Assembly: GCA_900549285.1 (NCBI GenBank)
Contig: URNW01000015.1
Coordinates: 1-34,030, forward strand
Direction: 5' to 3'
DNA from: an uncultured Mycoplasmatota bacterium
GTDB lineage: Bacteria; Bacillota_I; Bacilli_A; RF39; UBA660
Length of the DNA stretch: 34,030 nucleotides
The notes beneath the pieces were generated by a model. That model did not search any database. It was not told the origin of the DNA and saw only the letters and a list, made by a program, of their open reading frames with translations. A program made the translations under genes and the position numbers. Shown here piece after piece: positions 15,770 through 24,657 of this stretch; position 1 is the first letter of the stretch, and every line of letters begins with the position of its first letter.

Positions 15770-15808
15770 AAGCCCCTCCAATTAAAAATCCTTCTTTAAA
15801 ATAAAAAA

Positions 15809-16051
15809 TTAGTTTTCTTCTATAAAAAACTTATCTATACTAGTGTTTAAAATTACACTTATTTTATATAAATCATAAATAGAAATAGCCATATTGGTAT
15901 CAGCAAGTTCAAAGTTTTGCAAAAATTCTTTCTTAATTTCAGCATATTTACTTAATTCATCAATCGTTAAATTTTTTTCTTTGCGATACTTCCTTACATT
16001 TTTTGCTACTATTTTATACATTTCAGGATTAAATTCAAAATTTCTACTCAT
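15809..16051 (-). CDS. small XRE-family HTH regulator (copy A)
   Basis: An 80-residue single-domain Cro/C1-type protein. The HTH spans about residues 14-70: NVRKYRKEKNLTIDELSKYAEIKKEFLQNFE, then YDLYKISVILNTSIDKFF. The start at 16051 has a GAGGTG RBS. It is a diverged tandem copy of the gene at 16101 (shared NVRKYRK, LYKIS(V/I)VLN and (D/E)KFF). Copy A has a less canonical recognition helix, with Ile-Lys-Lys-Glu in place of the usual S-x-x-x, so its DNA target may differ. The target is not known. Confidence 0.8.
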   Translation of the reverse strand: MSRNFEFNPEMYKIVAKNVRKYRKEKNLTIDELSKYAEIKKEFLQNFELADTNMAISIYDLYKISVILNTSIDKFFIEEN

Positions 16052-16100
16052 AAGTACACCTCATCTATATTGTACACTTATTTTATTATTTTATAAAGTA

Positions 16101-16346
16101 TTATTCTTCAAAAAATTTTTCCATTGATACATTTAAGACTATAGATATTTTATATAATGTATTTAAACTCATTCCTTCTTTACCAAAAGTTGTTTCAAAT
16201 CTTCTTAAAAAATCATTAGATATTCCAATATCTGTTGCTAATTGTTCTTGAGTTATTCCTGCCATTTTACGATATTTTCTTACATTTCTTGCTACTACTT
16301 CAATTATATTATCTTTAAAAGTAAAATCTCTTTTATATGTCGTCAT
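16101..16346 (-). CDS. small XRE-family HTH regulator (copy B)
   Basis: An 81-residue Cro/C1-type DNA-binding protein: ARNVRKYRKMAGITQEQLATDIGISNDFLRRFE, then LNTLYKISIVLNVSMEKFFEE. Unlike copy A, the recognition helix region (TQEQLATDIGIS) is canonical. The start at 16346 has a GGAGAG about ten bases upstream. Only 49 bases separate the two copies, so they are probably one transcript. They lie between mutL and the CYTH gene and do not flank a surface-protein gene, in contrast to the other XRE genes of this window. Confidence 0.82.
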   Translation of the reverse strand: MTTYKRDFTFKDNIIEVVARNVRKYRKMAGITQEQLATDIGISNDFLRRFETTFGKEGMSLNTLYKISIVLNVSMEKFFEE

Positions 16347-16463
16347 TCCTTATTCACTCTCCACTATTATTGTACTAGGTTGTGAGATTTTTTACTATGA
16401 AGTAATACTTCCTTTTATTGTTATCTACTATATCATTATATGATAAAATCTACGTTTGAACAA

Positions 16464-16499
16464 GAAAAAAATATTTACTTTTAGTAAAATAAATATTTT
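16464..16499 (-). terminator. terminator of the yqeG-yqeH-mutL operon
   Basis: An AT-rich hairpin, AAATATTTA...TTTTAC-TAAAA-GTAAATATTT on the minus strand, followed by TTTTTTC, just after the mutL stop. Confidence 0.65.
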
Positions 16500-16511
16500 G
16501 TTTCTCATCAT

Positions 16512-18275
16512 TTAATTCATAATTCTTTTAAACATTCGCTCTAAGTCATAAATACTAAACTTGATAATAGTTGGCCTTCCATGGGGACAATTATATGGAT
16601 TATCGCACATTACTAATTCGTTTAATAATTCTTCTTGAGCTTCATGACTAATTCGCATATTTGCTTTTATACTCATTTTGCAAGCTAAAGTTGCAGCAAG
16701 ATGATCATTAAACTTGATAGGATCAAATTGATCTTTTATGGAAATTACTAAATCGATAATTTTTCTAATACTTTCTTCTTCATAATCTTGTAAAATCCAA
16801 GTTGGATGGCCTTTTATAACAAACGTGTTTACTCCAAATTCTTCTATAATAAAGCCCATATTGGTTAAAATATTCATATTTTCTTTTAATATTAGAAAGT
16901 CAGATGCAGATAGTTCAATTGTTATTGGTATTAAAAGATGTGTAGTTGTAACTTCTTTTTTTCTTAATGAATTTAAATATCTTTCATAGTTTACTCTTTC
17001 TTGGGCAGCATGCTGATCAATTAGATATATTCCCTCTTCATTTTGAGCAATAATATAAGTTCCTAGTGCTAATCCTACTGGATATAATACAAAGTTTTTC
17101 ATATCCTTATTAACTACTAGTTCTTCTTGGGTTTTTAATTCTGCTTTATTTTGATCTTCTTGGATATTTATCTCAAAATTTAATTCTGTTTGAACTGGCT
17201 CTTCTTTTTTGGTCATTTCATTTACAATATCAGCGATTACACTATCTTTAATAATATTTACACTTTCTTCTTTTAAAGCGTTAGGAATTAATAGATTATT
17301 ATAAAGAGTATTTTTAATAGTTGTATATATCAAATCATATAATTCCATAATTTTACTAATTTTGACATCTTGTTTAGTAGGATGAATATTTACATCTACA
17401 AGTGTAGGATCGGTATTAATTTTTAAAACTACTATGGGATATTTGCTATCAGGTTTATAGGTATGATAAGCATCATTGATTGCTTTATTGATATCATTAT
17501 TTCTTATTACACGATCATTTACAAATGTATTAAAATCACTTCTGGTAGAACGTAATACTTCTGGTTTACATATATAACCATAGATATCAAAATCATTATT
17601 ACTATTTTTAAATTCTAACATTTTATTTGAAATGTTTAATCCATATATTTCATGAATTACTTTTAATAAATTATTAGAACCACTTGTTCTTACAATTACT
17701 TTATCATTATTTGTTAAAGTAAATTTAATATTAGGATGAGCTAATGCTAATTTTTCAATCAAGTTTACAGAATTATAGTTTTCGGTATTTTCTGATTTTA
17801 AATATTTTAATCGTGCAGGAGTATTATAAAATAAATTGGTTACAGTAATAGATGTTCCAACTCGAAGATCTCCAGCATTATTTTCTAATACTTCCCCTCC
17901 TTTAATGTGAATATAAGTAGAAGATGAGCCATCACTTGTTTTTAACTCTACTTCTGACACACTTGCTATAGATGGAAGAGCTTCTCCTCTAAATCCCATT
18001 GTATCTATAAAAAATAGATCATCATCTCGAATAATTTTACTTGTTGCGTGTCTTCCAAAAGCAAGTAGTGCATCTTCTTGATCCATACCACTACCATTAT
18101 CGGTTACTTTAATACTTTCTAAGCCACCTTTTTTTAGGTCTACTTTGATTTCATCTGCTTTAGCATCAATACTATTTTCTACTAATTCTTTTACAATACT
18201 AGAACATCTTTCTACAACTTCTCCAGCTGATATTTTATTAGCTAAAGTCTCACTCATTACATGTATTTTACTCAT
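16512..18275 (-). CDS. mutL: DNA mismatch repair protein MutL with endonuclease motif
   Basis: A 587-residue MutL. The GHKL ATPase domain shows KELVENSIDA (Glu30, Asn34), DNGSG (59-63) and GFRGEAL (94-100), then the LVDVNIHPTKQDVK segment around residue 300. A variable linker follows, containing QTELNFEI (362-369), which resembles a clamp-binding motif. The C-terminal domain carries DQHAAQERVNYE (420-431), the DQHA(x)2E(x)4E nicking-endonuclease motif of MutL from bacteria without MutH. ACK and CPHGRP metal-site motifs follow. It overlaps yqeH by eight bases. mutS is not in the window, although mutS-mutL linkage is common in Firmicutes. Confidence 0.95.
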   Translation of the reverse strand: MSKIHVMSETLANKISAGEVVERCSSIVKELVENSIDAKADEIKVDLKKGGLESIKVTDNGSGMDQEDALLAFGRHATSKIIRDDDLFFIDTMGFRGEALPSIASVSEVELKTSDGSSSTYIHIKGGEVLENNAGDLRVGTSITVTNLFYNTPARLKYLKSENTENYNSVNLIEKLALAHPNIKFTLTNNDKVIVRTSGSNNLLKVIHEIYGLNISNKMLEFKNSNNDFDIYGYICKPEVLRSTRSDFNTFVNDRVIRNNDINKAINDAYHTYKPDSKYPIVVLKINTDPTLVDVNIHPTKQDVKISKIMELYDLIYTTIKNTLYNNLLIPNALKEESVNIIKDSVIADIVNEMTKKEEPVQTELNFEINIQEDQNKAELKTQEELVVNKDMKNFVLYPVGLALGTYIIAQNEEGIYLIDQHAAQERVNYERYLNSLRKKEVTTTHLLIPITIELSASDFLILKENMNILTNMGFIIEEFGVNTFVIKGHPTWILQDYEEESIRKIIDLVISIKDQFDPIKFNDHLAATLACKMSIKANMRISHEAQEELLNELVMCDNPYNCPHGRPTIIKFSIYDLERMFKRIMN

Positions 18276-19200
18276 ATTCTACCCCACTCAAATCTAATCT
18301 TGTTTCTAAATTATCTATATTACTTAAAATAGTTGACGACTTTTTTACGTTAATATATCCTATTCCAGGCAATACAATATCTTCATTAGCATTTATATGC
18401 AAAGTAGATGAAGCTTCTATCTTTTGATATTCTCTTGTGATATTTACCGAAGTAGTATAAAGAGTTATATTATTGGAATTTTTAAAATATAATTTATAAA
18501 TATCATCTATATTTAAGGTTGTATTTGGTTTTATTTGATAGGTTATTGGTTTTAATTCTTTAGAAATAATATTTAAATTTTCATTTGGATAAGAAAAACC
18601 AGGTGTATCATAAATGATATAATCTGCTATTTTTATCTTAATAAAATCTAGAGTTGTATTAGGCTTATTACTTGCTAATATTTCCTTTTTAATCTCATAT
18701 TTTTTTAATATCTTATTCATAAGAGTACTTTTACCTGCATTTGTAATTCCCATAATATAAGCTACTTTTATATTTTCTTCATCCATTATTTTAAAGATAT
18801 TATTAGAAGCTAAATTATTTTTATTATTGATAAATAAGATGGATTCTTCAATTTTATAGACTTTCTGAAGCCAAAGTATTATTTTAGAAAATTTCATTTC
18901 TTTTCTTAATATATCACTCTTACTTATTACTAATACTTTTTTTAGTTTTATTTTTTTAAATAATGCAATTGTTTCTTTATTAATATTTAAAAAATCAATT
19001 AGAAAAAAAACAATTCCTGTGCCTTTATTAACTCTTTTTAATATTTCTAATTCATCTACTTTTTCTTCTTTTTTTTCACCATAATATTTTAATCTAAAAC
19101 AACGTCTACAGTATTTATTTTTTAAACAGGTTGTATATCCTAATTCTTTTTCATTTGTATTTTGAAGGATTTTTCCACATCCAAGACATATTTTATTCAT
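18268..19200 (-). CDS. yqeH: YqeH-like circularly permuted GTPase
   Basis: A ribosome-assembly GTPase (30S biogenesis in B. subtilis) of 310 residues, somewhat shorter than B. subtilis YqeH. The N-terminal zinc finger has Cys5/Cys8 and Cys31/Cys34 (CLGCGKILQ and CRRCFRL). The G motifs appear in permuted order: SKSD (G4) comes first, then GITNAGKST (G1, P loop), then DTPG (G3), which is diagnostic of this family. A beta-rich C-terminal domain ends the protein. It sits between yqeG and mutL with overlaps on both sides, so the three genes form a tight operon. Confidence 0.92.
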   Translation of the reverse strand: MNKICLGCGKILQNTNEKELGYTTCLKNKYCRRCFRLKYYGEKKEEKVDELEILKRVNKGTGIVFFLIDFLNINKETIALFKKIKLKKVLVISKSDILRKEMKFSKIILWLQKVYKIEESILFINNKNNLASNNIFKIMDEENIKVAYIMGITNAGKSTLMNKILKKYEIKKEILASNKPNTTLDFIKIKIADYIIYDTPGFSYPNENLNIISKELKPITYQIKPNTTLNIDDIYKLYFKNSNNITLYTTSVNITREYQKIEASSTLHINANEDIVLPGIGYINVKKSSTILSNIDNLETRLDLSGVEYE

Positions 19201-19711
19201 AATACTTTCCCTTCTGTAAAATTTCTTTTTTCTCTAATTTTCGACGAATAAAGCCCTCAAAAAAGCGATTAATTTTAGTACAAAATTTTTCATAATCCCC
19301 AATTGGATTGATTAAAATAGAAGTAATTCCTACTCTATTGGCACCATAAATATCTGTTAAAAGCTGATCCCCTATTGCAGCGATTTCATGATACTTCAAT
19401 TTATAGATATCCATAATTTTTAAATATTTCTTTTTAAAGGGTTTATGAGAAGAAGCGGATACATCAACATTTAATCCTTCTTTAAAAGGAATTAATCTTT
19501 TTTTACCACTATTAGAAATAATAATTATTTTAAACTCTCGTTCTAAACTCATAAATAATTCTTTTACTTTTTTAGTTGGTACATCTATATTTACTGGAAC
19601 TAGTGTATTATCTAAATCAAATAGTAAACATTTAATTCCTTTTTCTTTTAATTTTTTATAATCAATATCATAAATACTTTTTTGATACATATCTGGAATA
19701 AAGTTTTGCAT
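19193..19711 (-). CDS. yqeG: YqeG-family HAD phosphatase
   Basis: A 172-residue HAD superfamily subfamily IIIA protein. The catalytic DxDxT motif is FDLDNTLVP with Asp32 and Asp34, motif II is IIISNSGKK, the motif III lysine lies in SSHKPFKKK, and motif IV is GDQLLTDIYGANRVG. YqeG directly precedes yqeH in B. subtilis too, so this is an ancestral arrangement. The physiological substrate is not established here. The start at 19711 has an AGGTGA RBS, and the stop overlaps yqeH by eight bases. Confidence 0.92.
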   Translation of the reverse strand: MQNFIPDMYQKSIYDIDYKKLKEKGIKCLLFDLDNTLVPVNIDVPTKKVKELFMSLEREFKIIIISNSGKKRLIPFKEGLNVDVSASSHKPFKKKYLKIMDIYKLKYHEIAAIGDQLLTDIYGANRVGITSILINPIGDYEKFCTKINRFFEGFIRRKLEKKEILQKGKYYE

Positions 19712-19734
19712 TTACATCACCTAACTCATTATAT

Positions 19735-19766
19735 CAAAAAAAAGAAGAAGTATCTATCTACTTCTT
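19735..19766 (-). terminator. intrinsic terminator after ylbD-ylbE
   Basis: On the minus strand AGAAGTA-GATAGA-TACTTCT followed by TCTTTTTTTT; it ends the ylbD-ylbE transcript before yqeG. Confidence 0.8.
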
Positions 19767-19848
19767 GAATATTTCTTCATCTTATTAAAACTTCATTACT
19801 AAAATTTTCTTTGAAGCTCTAATCTATTAACTAAATATTCTTTCCTAA

Positions 19849-20070
19849 TTATTTTAAAGCATTCAAAACATTACTAATAATATCTATATTATCAATTGCA
19901 TCACTTATTTTATCGGTTGTTCTTAAACGATATTTTATTTTCATATTTTCTTTATAATTTTTTAAATTATGAGGATTACGATTCAAATCTTTTAACCAAT
20001 AAGAATTATACTTCAAAAGATCTAACATTTTCTTATTTTTTTTTAATTCCATTAAAATACTTATTTGCAT
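19849..20070 (-). CDS. ylbE: YlbE-like small protein
   Basis: A 73-residue protein of the YlbE-like family, whose function is unknown. The characteristic centre is YNSYWLKDLNRNPHNLKNYKE (aromatic-Trp, then RNP), followed by a basic stretch and an amphipathic C-terminal helix. The ATG at 20070 follows GAGGATTAAA, so the ylbD stop and the ylbE RBS overlap; an in-frame TTG 12 bases earlier is less likely. It is paired with ylbD as in Bacillus, which strengthens both assignments. Confidence 0.72.
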   Translation of the reverse strand: MQISILMELKKNKKMLDLLKYNSYWLKDLNRNPHNLKNYKENMKIKYRLRTTDKISDAIDNIDIISNVLNALK

Positions 20071-20071
20071 T

Positions 20072-20416
20072 TTAATCCTCAAAGAATTTATTAATTGGGC
20101 GAGGAGTTATTGGTTCTTTTGTTATTGATGGGGTTGTATTCTTTCCTGTTAGCTCTTGAACTAAAGATAAAGCTTTTTGAGCAGTATTAATATGTTTCTG
20201 AACAGAATCCATATCAATATTTTTTACAATATCAGTAATATTTCCAATATTATTGGGAGTAGATTTCTTTAAATAATTTGTCCATGCTCGATCATCTTCT
20301 CCATATATATCATATATTTCGTACAAACTTTGCCAAGAAGAATCTCCACTTCTAATACTATTTATCAATTCAGGATGCATACGAGCAAATTCTTTAAATT
20401 CTTCTTTTTTTGACAT
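20072..20416 (-). CDS. ylbD: YlbD-like putative spore coat protein
   Basis: This 114-residue protein resembles YlbD, annotated in Bacillus as a putative coat protein. Family features are the start EEFKEFARMHPELINSIRSG, SWQSLYEIYDIYGEDD with a conserved Trp, and an amphipathic helix before a Pro/Thr-rich tail (ITKEPITPRPINKFFED). The ATG at 20416 has a GGTGA RBS. Upstream on the minus strand CATATATT resembles a SigE-type -10 box, but the match is loose. The neighbour is ylbE, one base away. Its role in the coat is inference from annotation of homologues. Confidence 0.72.
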   Translation of the reverse strand: MSKKEEFKEFARMHPELINSIRSGDSSWQSLYEIYDIYGEDDRAWTNYLKKSTPNNIGNITDIVKNIDMDSVQKHINTAQKALSLVQELTGKNTTPSITKEPITPRPINKFFED

Positions 20417-20460
20417 ATTTATCACCATTACAATATATGAATGATATTTTTTTATATACT

Positions 20461-20482
20461 AAAAAAGAAGTGTTACACTTCT
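20461..20482 (-). terminator. intrinsic terminator at the parC stop
   Basis: AGAAGTG-TAA-CACTTCT on the minus strand followed by TTTTT; the stem overlaps the parC stop codon. Confidence 0.85.
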
Positions 20483-22967
20483 ATAATTTAAAATCTTCAA
20501 TAAAGTCCGCCATAGATAAATTTTTTGTTTCTTTTGTTTCTTCAACCGTTTCTTTTTCTATGTCTTCATTTGACTCTATTTTTTCTTTTATTGCTACGAC
20601 ACTTGCTTGATCCAACTTATATTTGCTTATATTAGATCCTGTTGATGATAGATCCATTATAGCAATATCACTATTTTTAAAAATATTAATATCACTATCT
20701 GCTTTAGTTAAAATAAGATCTCTAGAACTAGTTAATAAAACATTTAAAATTTTATAGGTTACTGTTTTAGTTTTCTTTAAAAGTAAATTTCCCTTCTTTG
20801 CTCTACTATGAGTTTCTAAATCAGTTAATTTAACTCTTTTGGCAGTTTTATTGTCCGTAAATATTGTTAAATATTCAGAATTATGATCAAAGCTAATCAT
20901 ATTTTTTACAATATCATCTTTTAGAGATATTCCTTTTACTCCGCTAGCTTTTGGACCTACTAATGGAACTTCCTCACTATTATAATTTAAATAATATCCA
21001 TTTTCTGTTGCTAACACGATATTGCCTAAATCTTTTTTTACATCCACTAATAGATCATTTTCTTTTAGTCTCATAGCTATCATTGGTTTTGAGCATCTTG
21101 CTACTTCAAAGTCTTTAGCTAATGTTCTTTTAATCATACCCTCTTTAGAAGCTAAAATATAGGTATCTTCTTTATTGTAAATAAAGGATGAAATCACCTC
21201 TTCACCTGTAGATAACATAATAATATTATTTACATGTTTTCCTAATTCTTTCCATTTTACATCTGGTATTTTATAAACAGGAATATATAAATAATTTCCC
21301 ATATTGGTAAATATTACTAAAGTATCTAGTGTGGTACATTCATATAAGCCTGTAATAAAATCTCCAGGTTTTAATGTTGTGTCTTCAGTAGATGCCGCAT
21401 AGCTTTTAGAACTTACTCTCTTTACATATCCTTCATTCGTTACAACTATGACAACATTTTCTTTTGGAATCATTTCTTTGGCATCTAGTTTTATTTCTTT
21501 AATAGCCTCTTCTATCTTGGTTTTTCTTGGTGTTTCATATTCTTTTTTTATTAATTTCAACTCTTTTTTCATTACATATTTTAATGCTTCTTCATCACTT
21601 AATATAGCCTTTAATCCTTCAATTAGCTTGAAAAGTCTATTCATTTCTTCTTCTAGTTCTAAAACATCTGTATTTGTTAGTTTATATAATTGTAGTGTTA
21701 CAATCGCTTCTGATTGTTCTATAGTAAATTTAAATTTATCTACCAAATTATTTTTAGCATCTGCTTTATTTTTACTTGCACGAATTACTTTTATTACTTC
21801 ATCTAAGATCGATAAACATTTAATTAATCCTTCTACAATATGCATTCTTTTTTCATATGTAGCTAAATCAAACTCGCTTCTTTTTATAATTACTTCTTTT
21901 TGATGAGCAATATAAGCATCTAATATTTCTAAAATACCTAATGTTTTTGGAACACGATTTACTATTGCTACCATATTGTAATTGTATGATATTTGTAAAT
22001 CGGTATTTTTAAATAAATATCCTAAAATCAAATCAGGATTAGCTCCAGCTTTTAAATCAATTACAATTCTTAGTCCTTCTCTATCGGATTCATCACGCAC
22101 TTCTGCCATTCCATCTATTTTTTTATCAATACGAATTCCATCTATTTTGTTTACTAACATAGCTTTATTTACATCATAAGGAATTTCTGTAATCACTATT
22201 TTTACTTTGCCTTTTTCTTTTACAATATCATATTTAGAACGTACTACTACTCTTCCCTTTCCTGTTTTGAAAGCATCCTTTATACCATCTATACCACAGG
22301 CTATACCACCTGTTGGAAAATCAGGACCTTTTATTATTTCTAAAATTGTATCTAAATAACAATTAGGACTCTCTATTCTTTTTATAGTAGCATCTATTAC
22401 TTCTCCTAGATTATGAGGAGGAATATTGGTTGCATATCCAGCACTTATTCCCATTGTTCCATTTACTAACAAATTTGGATATTTAGCAGGCAATACAGTT
22501 GGTTCTAATAAACGATCATCAAAGTTAGGAGCAAATTTTACGGTATTCTTATCTAAATCGGCTAATAATTCATTGCTTATTTTAGAAAGTCTAGCTTCTG
22601 TATAACGATACGCTGCAGCAGAATCTCCATCCATGGATCCATTATTTCCTTTCATGTCCACTAGAATAGCATTTTGTTTCCACCACTGAGACATTCTAAC
22701 CATAGCATCATATACGGATGAATCACCATGTGGATGATACTTTCCTAATACATCTCCTACTGTTGCAGCACTTTTGATATATTTCTTATCATAAGTATTT
22801 CCTGCTTTATACATAGCAAATAATATTCTTCTTTGAACGGGTTTTAGACCATCTCTAACATCAGGAATAGCCCTATCCTGAATGATCTCTTTTGCATAGG
22901 ATGCAAAACGTTCTCCCATAATCTCTTCCAAGGCATAATCTTCTATTCTTTTTAGTATATCTTGCAT
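20481..22967 (-). CDS. parC: DNA topoisomerase IV subunit A
   Basis: The ATG at 22967 (RBS AAGGTGA) gives 828 residues, normal for ParC. The N-terminal breakage-reunion domain reads FASYAKEIIQDRAIPDVRDGLKPVQRRIL. The quinolone-pocket helix is HPHGDSSVYDAMVR with Ser83 and Asp87, and the catalytic tyrosine is Tyr122 in RYTEARL. A coiled tower and a C-terminal beta-pinwheel (repeats such as LVIFTNMGNYLYIPVYKIPD) follow. ParC rather than GyrA is preferred because of the ALEEIMGERF start and the lack of an intact GyrA box, though this is by eye. parE, usually adjacent, is absent; surface module 2 lies upstream instead. Ser83 and Asp87 are the unmutated type. Confidence 0.9.
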   Translation of the reverse strand: MQDILKRIEDYALEEIMGERFASYAKEIIQDRAIPDVRDGLKPVQRRILFAMYKAGNTYDKKYIKSAATVGDVLGKYHPHGDSSVYDAMVRMSQWWKQNAILVDMKGNNGSMDGDSAAAYRYTEARLSKISNELLADLDKNTVKFAPNFDDRLLEPTVLPAKYPNLLVNGTMGISAGYATNIPPHNLGEVIDATIKRIESPNCYLDTILEIIKGPDFPTGGIACGIDGIKDAFKTGKGRVVVRSKYDIVKEKGKVKIVITEIPYDVNKAMLVNKIDGIRIDKKIDGMAEVRDESDREGLRIVIDLKAGANPDLILGYLFKNTDLQISYNYNMVAIVNRVPKTLGILEILDAYIAHQKEVIIKRSEFDLATYEKRMHIVEGLIKCLSILDEVIKVIRASKNKADAKNNLVDKFKFTIEQSEAIVTLQLYKLTNTDVLELEEEMNRLFKLIEGLKAILSDEEALKYVMKKELKLIKKEYETPRKTKIEEAIKEIKLDAKEMIPKENVVIVVTNEGYVKRVSSKSYAASTEDTTLKPGDFITGLYECTTLDTLVIFTNMGNYLYIPVYKIPDVKWKELGKHVNNIIMLSTGEEVISSFIYNKEDTYILASKEGMIKRTLAKDFEVARCSKPMIAMRLKENDLLVDVKKDLGNIVLATENGYYLNYNSEEVPLVGPKASGVKGISLKDDIVKNMISFDHNSEYLTIFTDNKTAKRVKLTDLETHSRAKKGNLLLKKTKTVTYKILNVLLTSSRDLILTKADSDINIFKNSDIAIMDLSSTGSNISKYKLDQASVVAIKEKIESNEDIEKETVEETKETKNLSMADFIEDFKL

Positions 22968-22993
22968 GTTTATCACCTTACTATATTTTAGCA

Positions 22994-23020
22994 CAAAAAA
23001 ATGGGCAAATAAACCCACTT
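22994..23020 (-). terminator. possible terminator upstream of parC
   Basis: On the minus strand TGGG-TTTATTTG-CCCA followed by seven T residues; it could end the surface-protein-2 transcript. The stem is short. Confidence 0.5.
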
Positions 23021-23062
23021 TACATTAATTTACCATTATTCCTTCTTTTAGTTTCATTTCAA

Positions 23063-23090
23063 TTTATATTAAAGATATCTTTAATATAAA
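23063..23090. repeat. 28-bp perfect palindrome between surface protein 2 and parC
   Basis: Positions 23063-23090 are a perfect inverted repeat without a loop, centred on GATATC (left arm TTTATATTAAAGAT). CCTTC at 23041-23045 and GAAGG at 23091-23095 add an outer, asymmetric pair. It could be a protein-binding site or a cruciform or hairpin. It is not followed by a clean T run. Confidence 0.7.
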
Positions 23091-23196
23091 GAAGGCATCA
23101 ACTATTATTATTGTGTAGTGTAATATAACAGTTAATGTCTATCATAAGTAGATATTTGATAATGCGTGATATGCTAATTATATAAACAATTCAAAA

Positions 23197-24492
23197 TTAA
23201 ATTTCATATGGTGTTGAAGATGATCCATTTCCACTTTTTATTGTTACATCACTAGCTAGATTAATGACTGGACGTACACCAACTTCAAAATGTACATAAC
23301 TTGCGTCAAGATTACCATTTGAATTTAAAAGAAATGCACTAGTAGAACCTCCTGGATAAGTTCGATACGGAGACATTGTCCAATAATAGGTATCATTATA
23401 TAAATAATAACTTGTATTAGTTTGTCCGTATACTCCTCCAGCATAGGCTACTTCATCTGCGGTTATTAATCCTATGGGATTAGATAACGCTTGATTTCCT
23501 TTACTACTTCCACTTACTGTATATAAATCACTACTATTTTTACATTTTAATGTTGGATCCTTACTATTTACTAATTTGATATATCCTCCATAGTATGTAG
23601 TTGTTGTTCCTGTTCCTCCTGAACCATTACTGGTTGTTGAACTTGTACTTGGCTCCCTATCTCCACAGAATCCTGCTTCTTTACTGATCTTATCTGAATA
23701 ACTTGCTAAATTGCTACTATACCAACTATCTATTACTGTTTTAATTGAGCTACTTGTCCCATTTCCATGTTGTTGATTAATAGTATACATATAACCAACA
23801 TATTCATTTCGATTATAATTTGTATTAAATGCTTGATTAATACCGTTATTTATCAACGTTGTATCTCCTGTTGTTTGAGTACTGGTTCCATTATAAATTA
23901 GTCTAATAGATCCATCTCCATTGATTCTGATAATCCTCCAGTAGTATCCTGCAAATTTAACCCAGTTATTATCTACAGCCCCTCTAAAATAATAACTTTC
24001 TCCCCAATCATCTTCTGTTTTATACACTCCCTCATTTGTTGTTGCTATTTGATTAAAATTAGGAGTATTATCATTCACTATTAATCCTAATTTATCCAAT
24101 GTTTCTTTTGCTAAATTCCTTTTTTTAAAATCCAAATAACATTTTGTCCCTTTCGTAGTCATGGGTGTTACACTTAATGCTTTAGTATTACTATCATAGT
24201 TTAGTTTAATACTACTATTTTTTTCATTATTTATTGTACAATAAGATTCACTCGTTAACTCATAATTTCCATCAGGTAAAGTATCGACTTCTCTTCCATC
24301 TACTTTTATTGCTACTATATTTAAATCAGCTAAACTATAATTAATGGTTCCATTCACAAGTGGGATAGACTCTGTATTTTTAAATTTTGCTCTAGTAAAA
24401 GTTAAAATAATTGCACTAATAATCGCTACTACTACCACAGCTATTACAATATTTCTTTTTAAATGGCTTCTTTTTAATACCTCAAATTCCAT
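23197..24492 (-). CDS. membrane-anchored surface protein, module 2 (paralogue of 3369-4646)
   Basis: A 431-residue paralogue of surface protein 1, function not known. The start at 24492 has an AAAGGAG RBS. A basic tail (KRSHLKRN) and one membrane helix at about residues 14-33 are followed by TESIPLVNGTINYSLADLNI, almost identical to module 1. The extracellular part shares TTKGTKC, NWVKFAGYYWRIIRI, YVGYMYT, AGFCGDR, NPIGLITADEVAYAGGV, YWTMSPYR and GVRPVINL, ending in GNGSSSTPYEI. The regions between these blocks differ greatly; for example a Ser/Thr/Gly-rich insert (EPSTSSTTSNGSGGTGTTTT) is unique to this copy. Conserved frame and divergent fill suggest diversifying selection or recombination. 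It is divergent from the XRE gene at 24658. Confidence 0.75.
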   Translation of the reverse strand: MEFEVLKRSHLKRNIVIAVVVVAIISAIILTFTRAKFKNTESIPLVNGTINYSLADLNIVAIKVDGREVDTLPDGNYELTSESYCTINNEKNSSIKLNYDSNTKALSVTPMTTKGTKCYLDFKKRNLAKETLDKLGLIVNDNTPNFNQIATTNEGVYKTEDDWGESYYFRGAVDNNWVKFAGYYWRIIRINGDGSIRLIYNGTSTQTTGDTTLINNGINQAFNTNYNRNEYVGYMYTINQQHGNGTSSSIKTVIDSWYSSNLASYSDKISKEAGFCGDREPSTSSTTSNGSGGTGTTTTYYGGYIKLVNSKDPTLKCKNSSDLYTVSGSSKGNQALSNPIGLITADEVAYAGGVYGQTNTSYYLYNDTYYWTMSPYRTYPGGSTSAFLLNSNGNLDASYVHFEVGVRPVINLASDVTIKSGNGSSSTPYEI

Positions 24493-24560
24493 GGTTATTC
24501 TCCTTTGTGATGCTGTACTTCATTTATTTTAACTAAAAATAAGGCTATAATTTTATAACC

Positions 24561-24626
24561 TATTTTAGATTATATTAATAATATAACCCATTTTGGATTA
24601 AAAATCAATACTCTATTTTAGATTAT
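24561..24626. promoter_or_regulatory. three direct repeats, candidate operators of surface module 2
   Basis: TATTTTAGATTAT occurs at 24561-24573 and again at 24614-24626, with a variant CATTTTGGATTAA at 24589-24601. The spacings are 28 and 25 bases. They fill the gap between the divergent surface-protein and XRE genes, the expected place for the XRE protein to act. Confidence 0.6.
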
Positions 24627-24657
24627 GATACAGTTTAATCAATAAAGGATGAGAAAG

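Noticed and set aside
15894..16127. Plus-strand open frame opposite the tandem XRE genes
   Set aside because: The minus strand encodes recognisable HTH proteins with RBS; the plus frame is hydrophobic antisense.
21448..22179. Plus-strand open frames inside parC
   Set aside because: Antisense shadows of a clearly conserved ParC sequence.
23230..23400. The variable end of surface protein 2 as an active DGR variable region of the remnant at 11793-11900
   Set aside because: The two DNA segments differ at many positions that are not adenines in the candidate template, and they differ in length, which does not fit mutagenic retrohoming.
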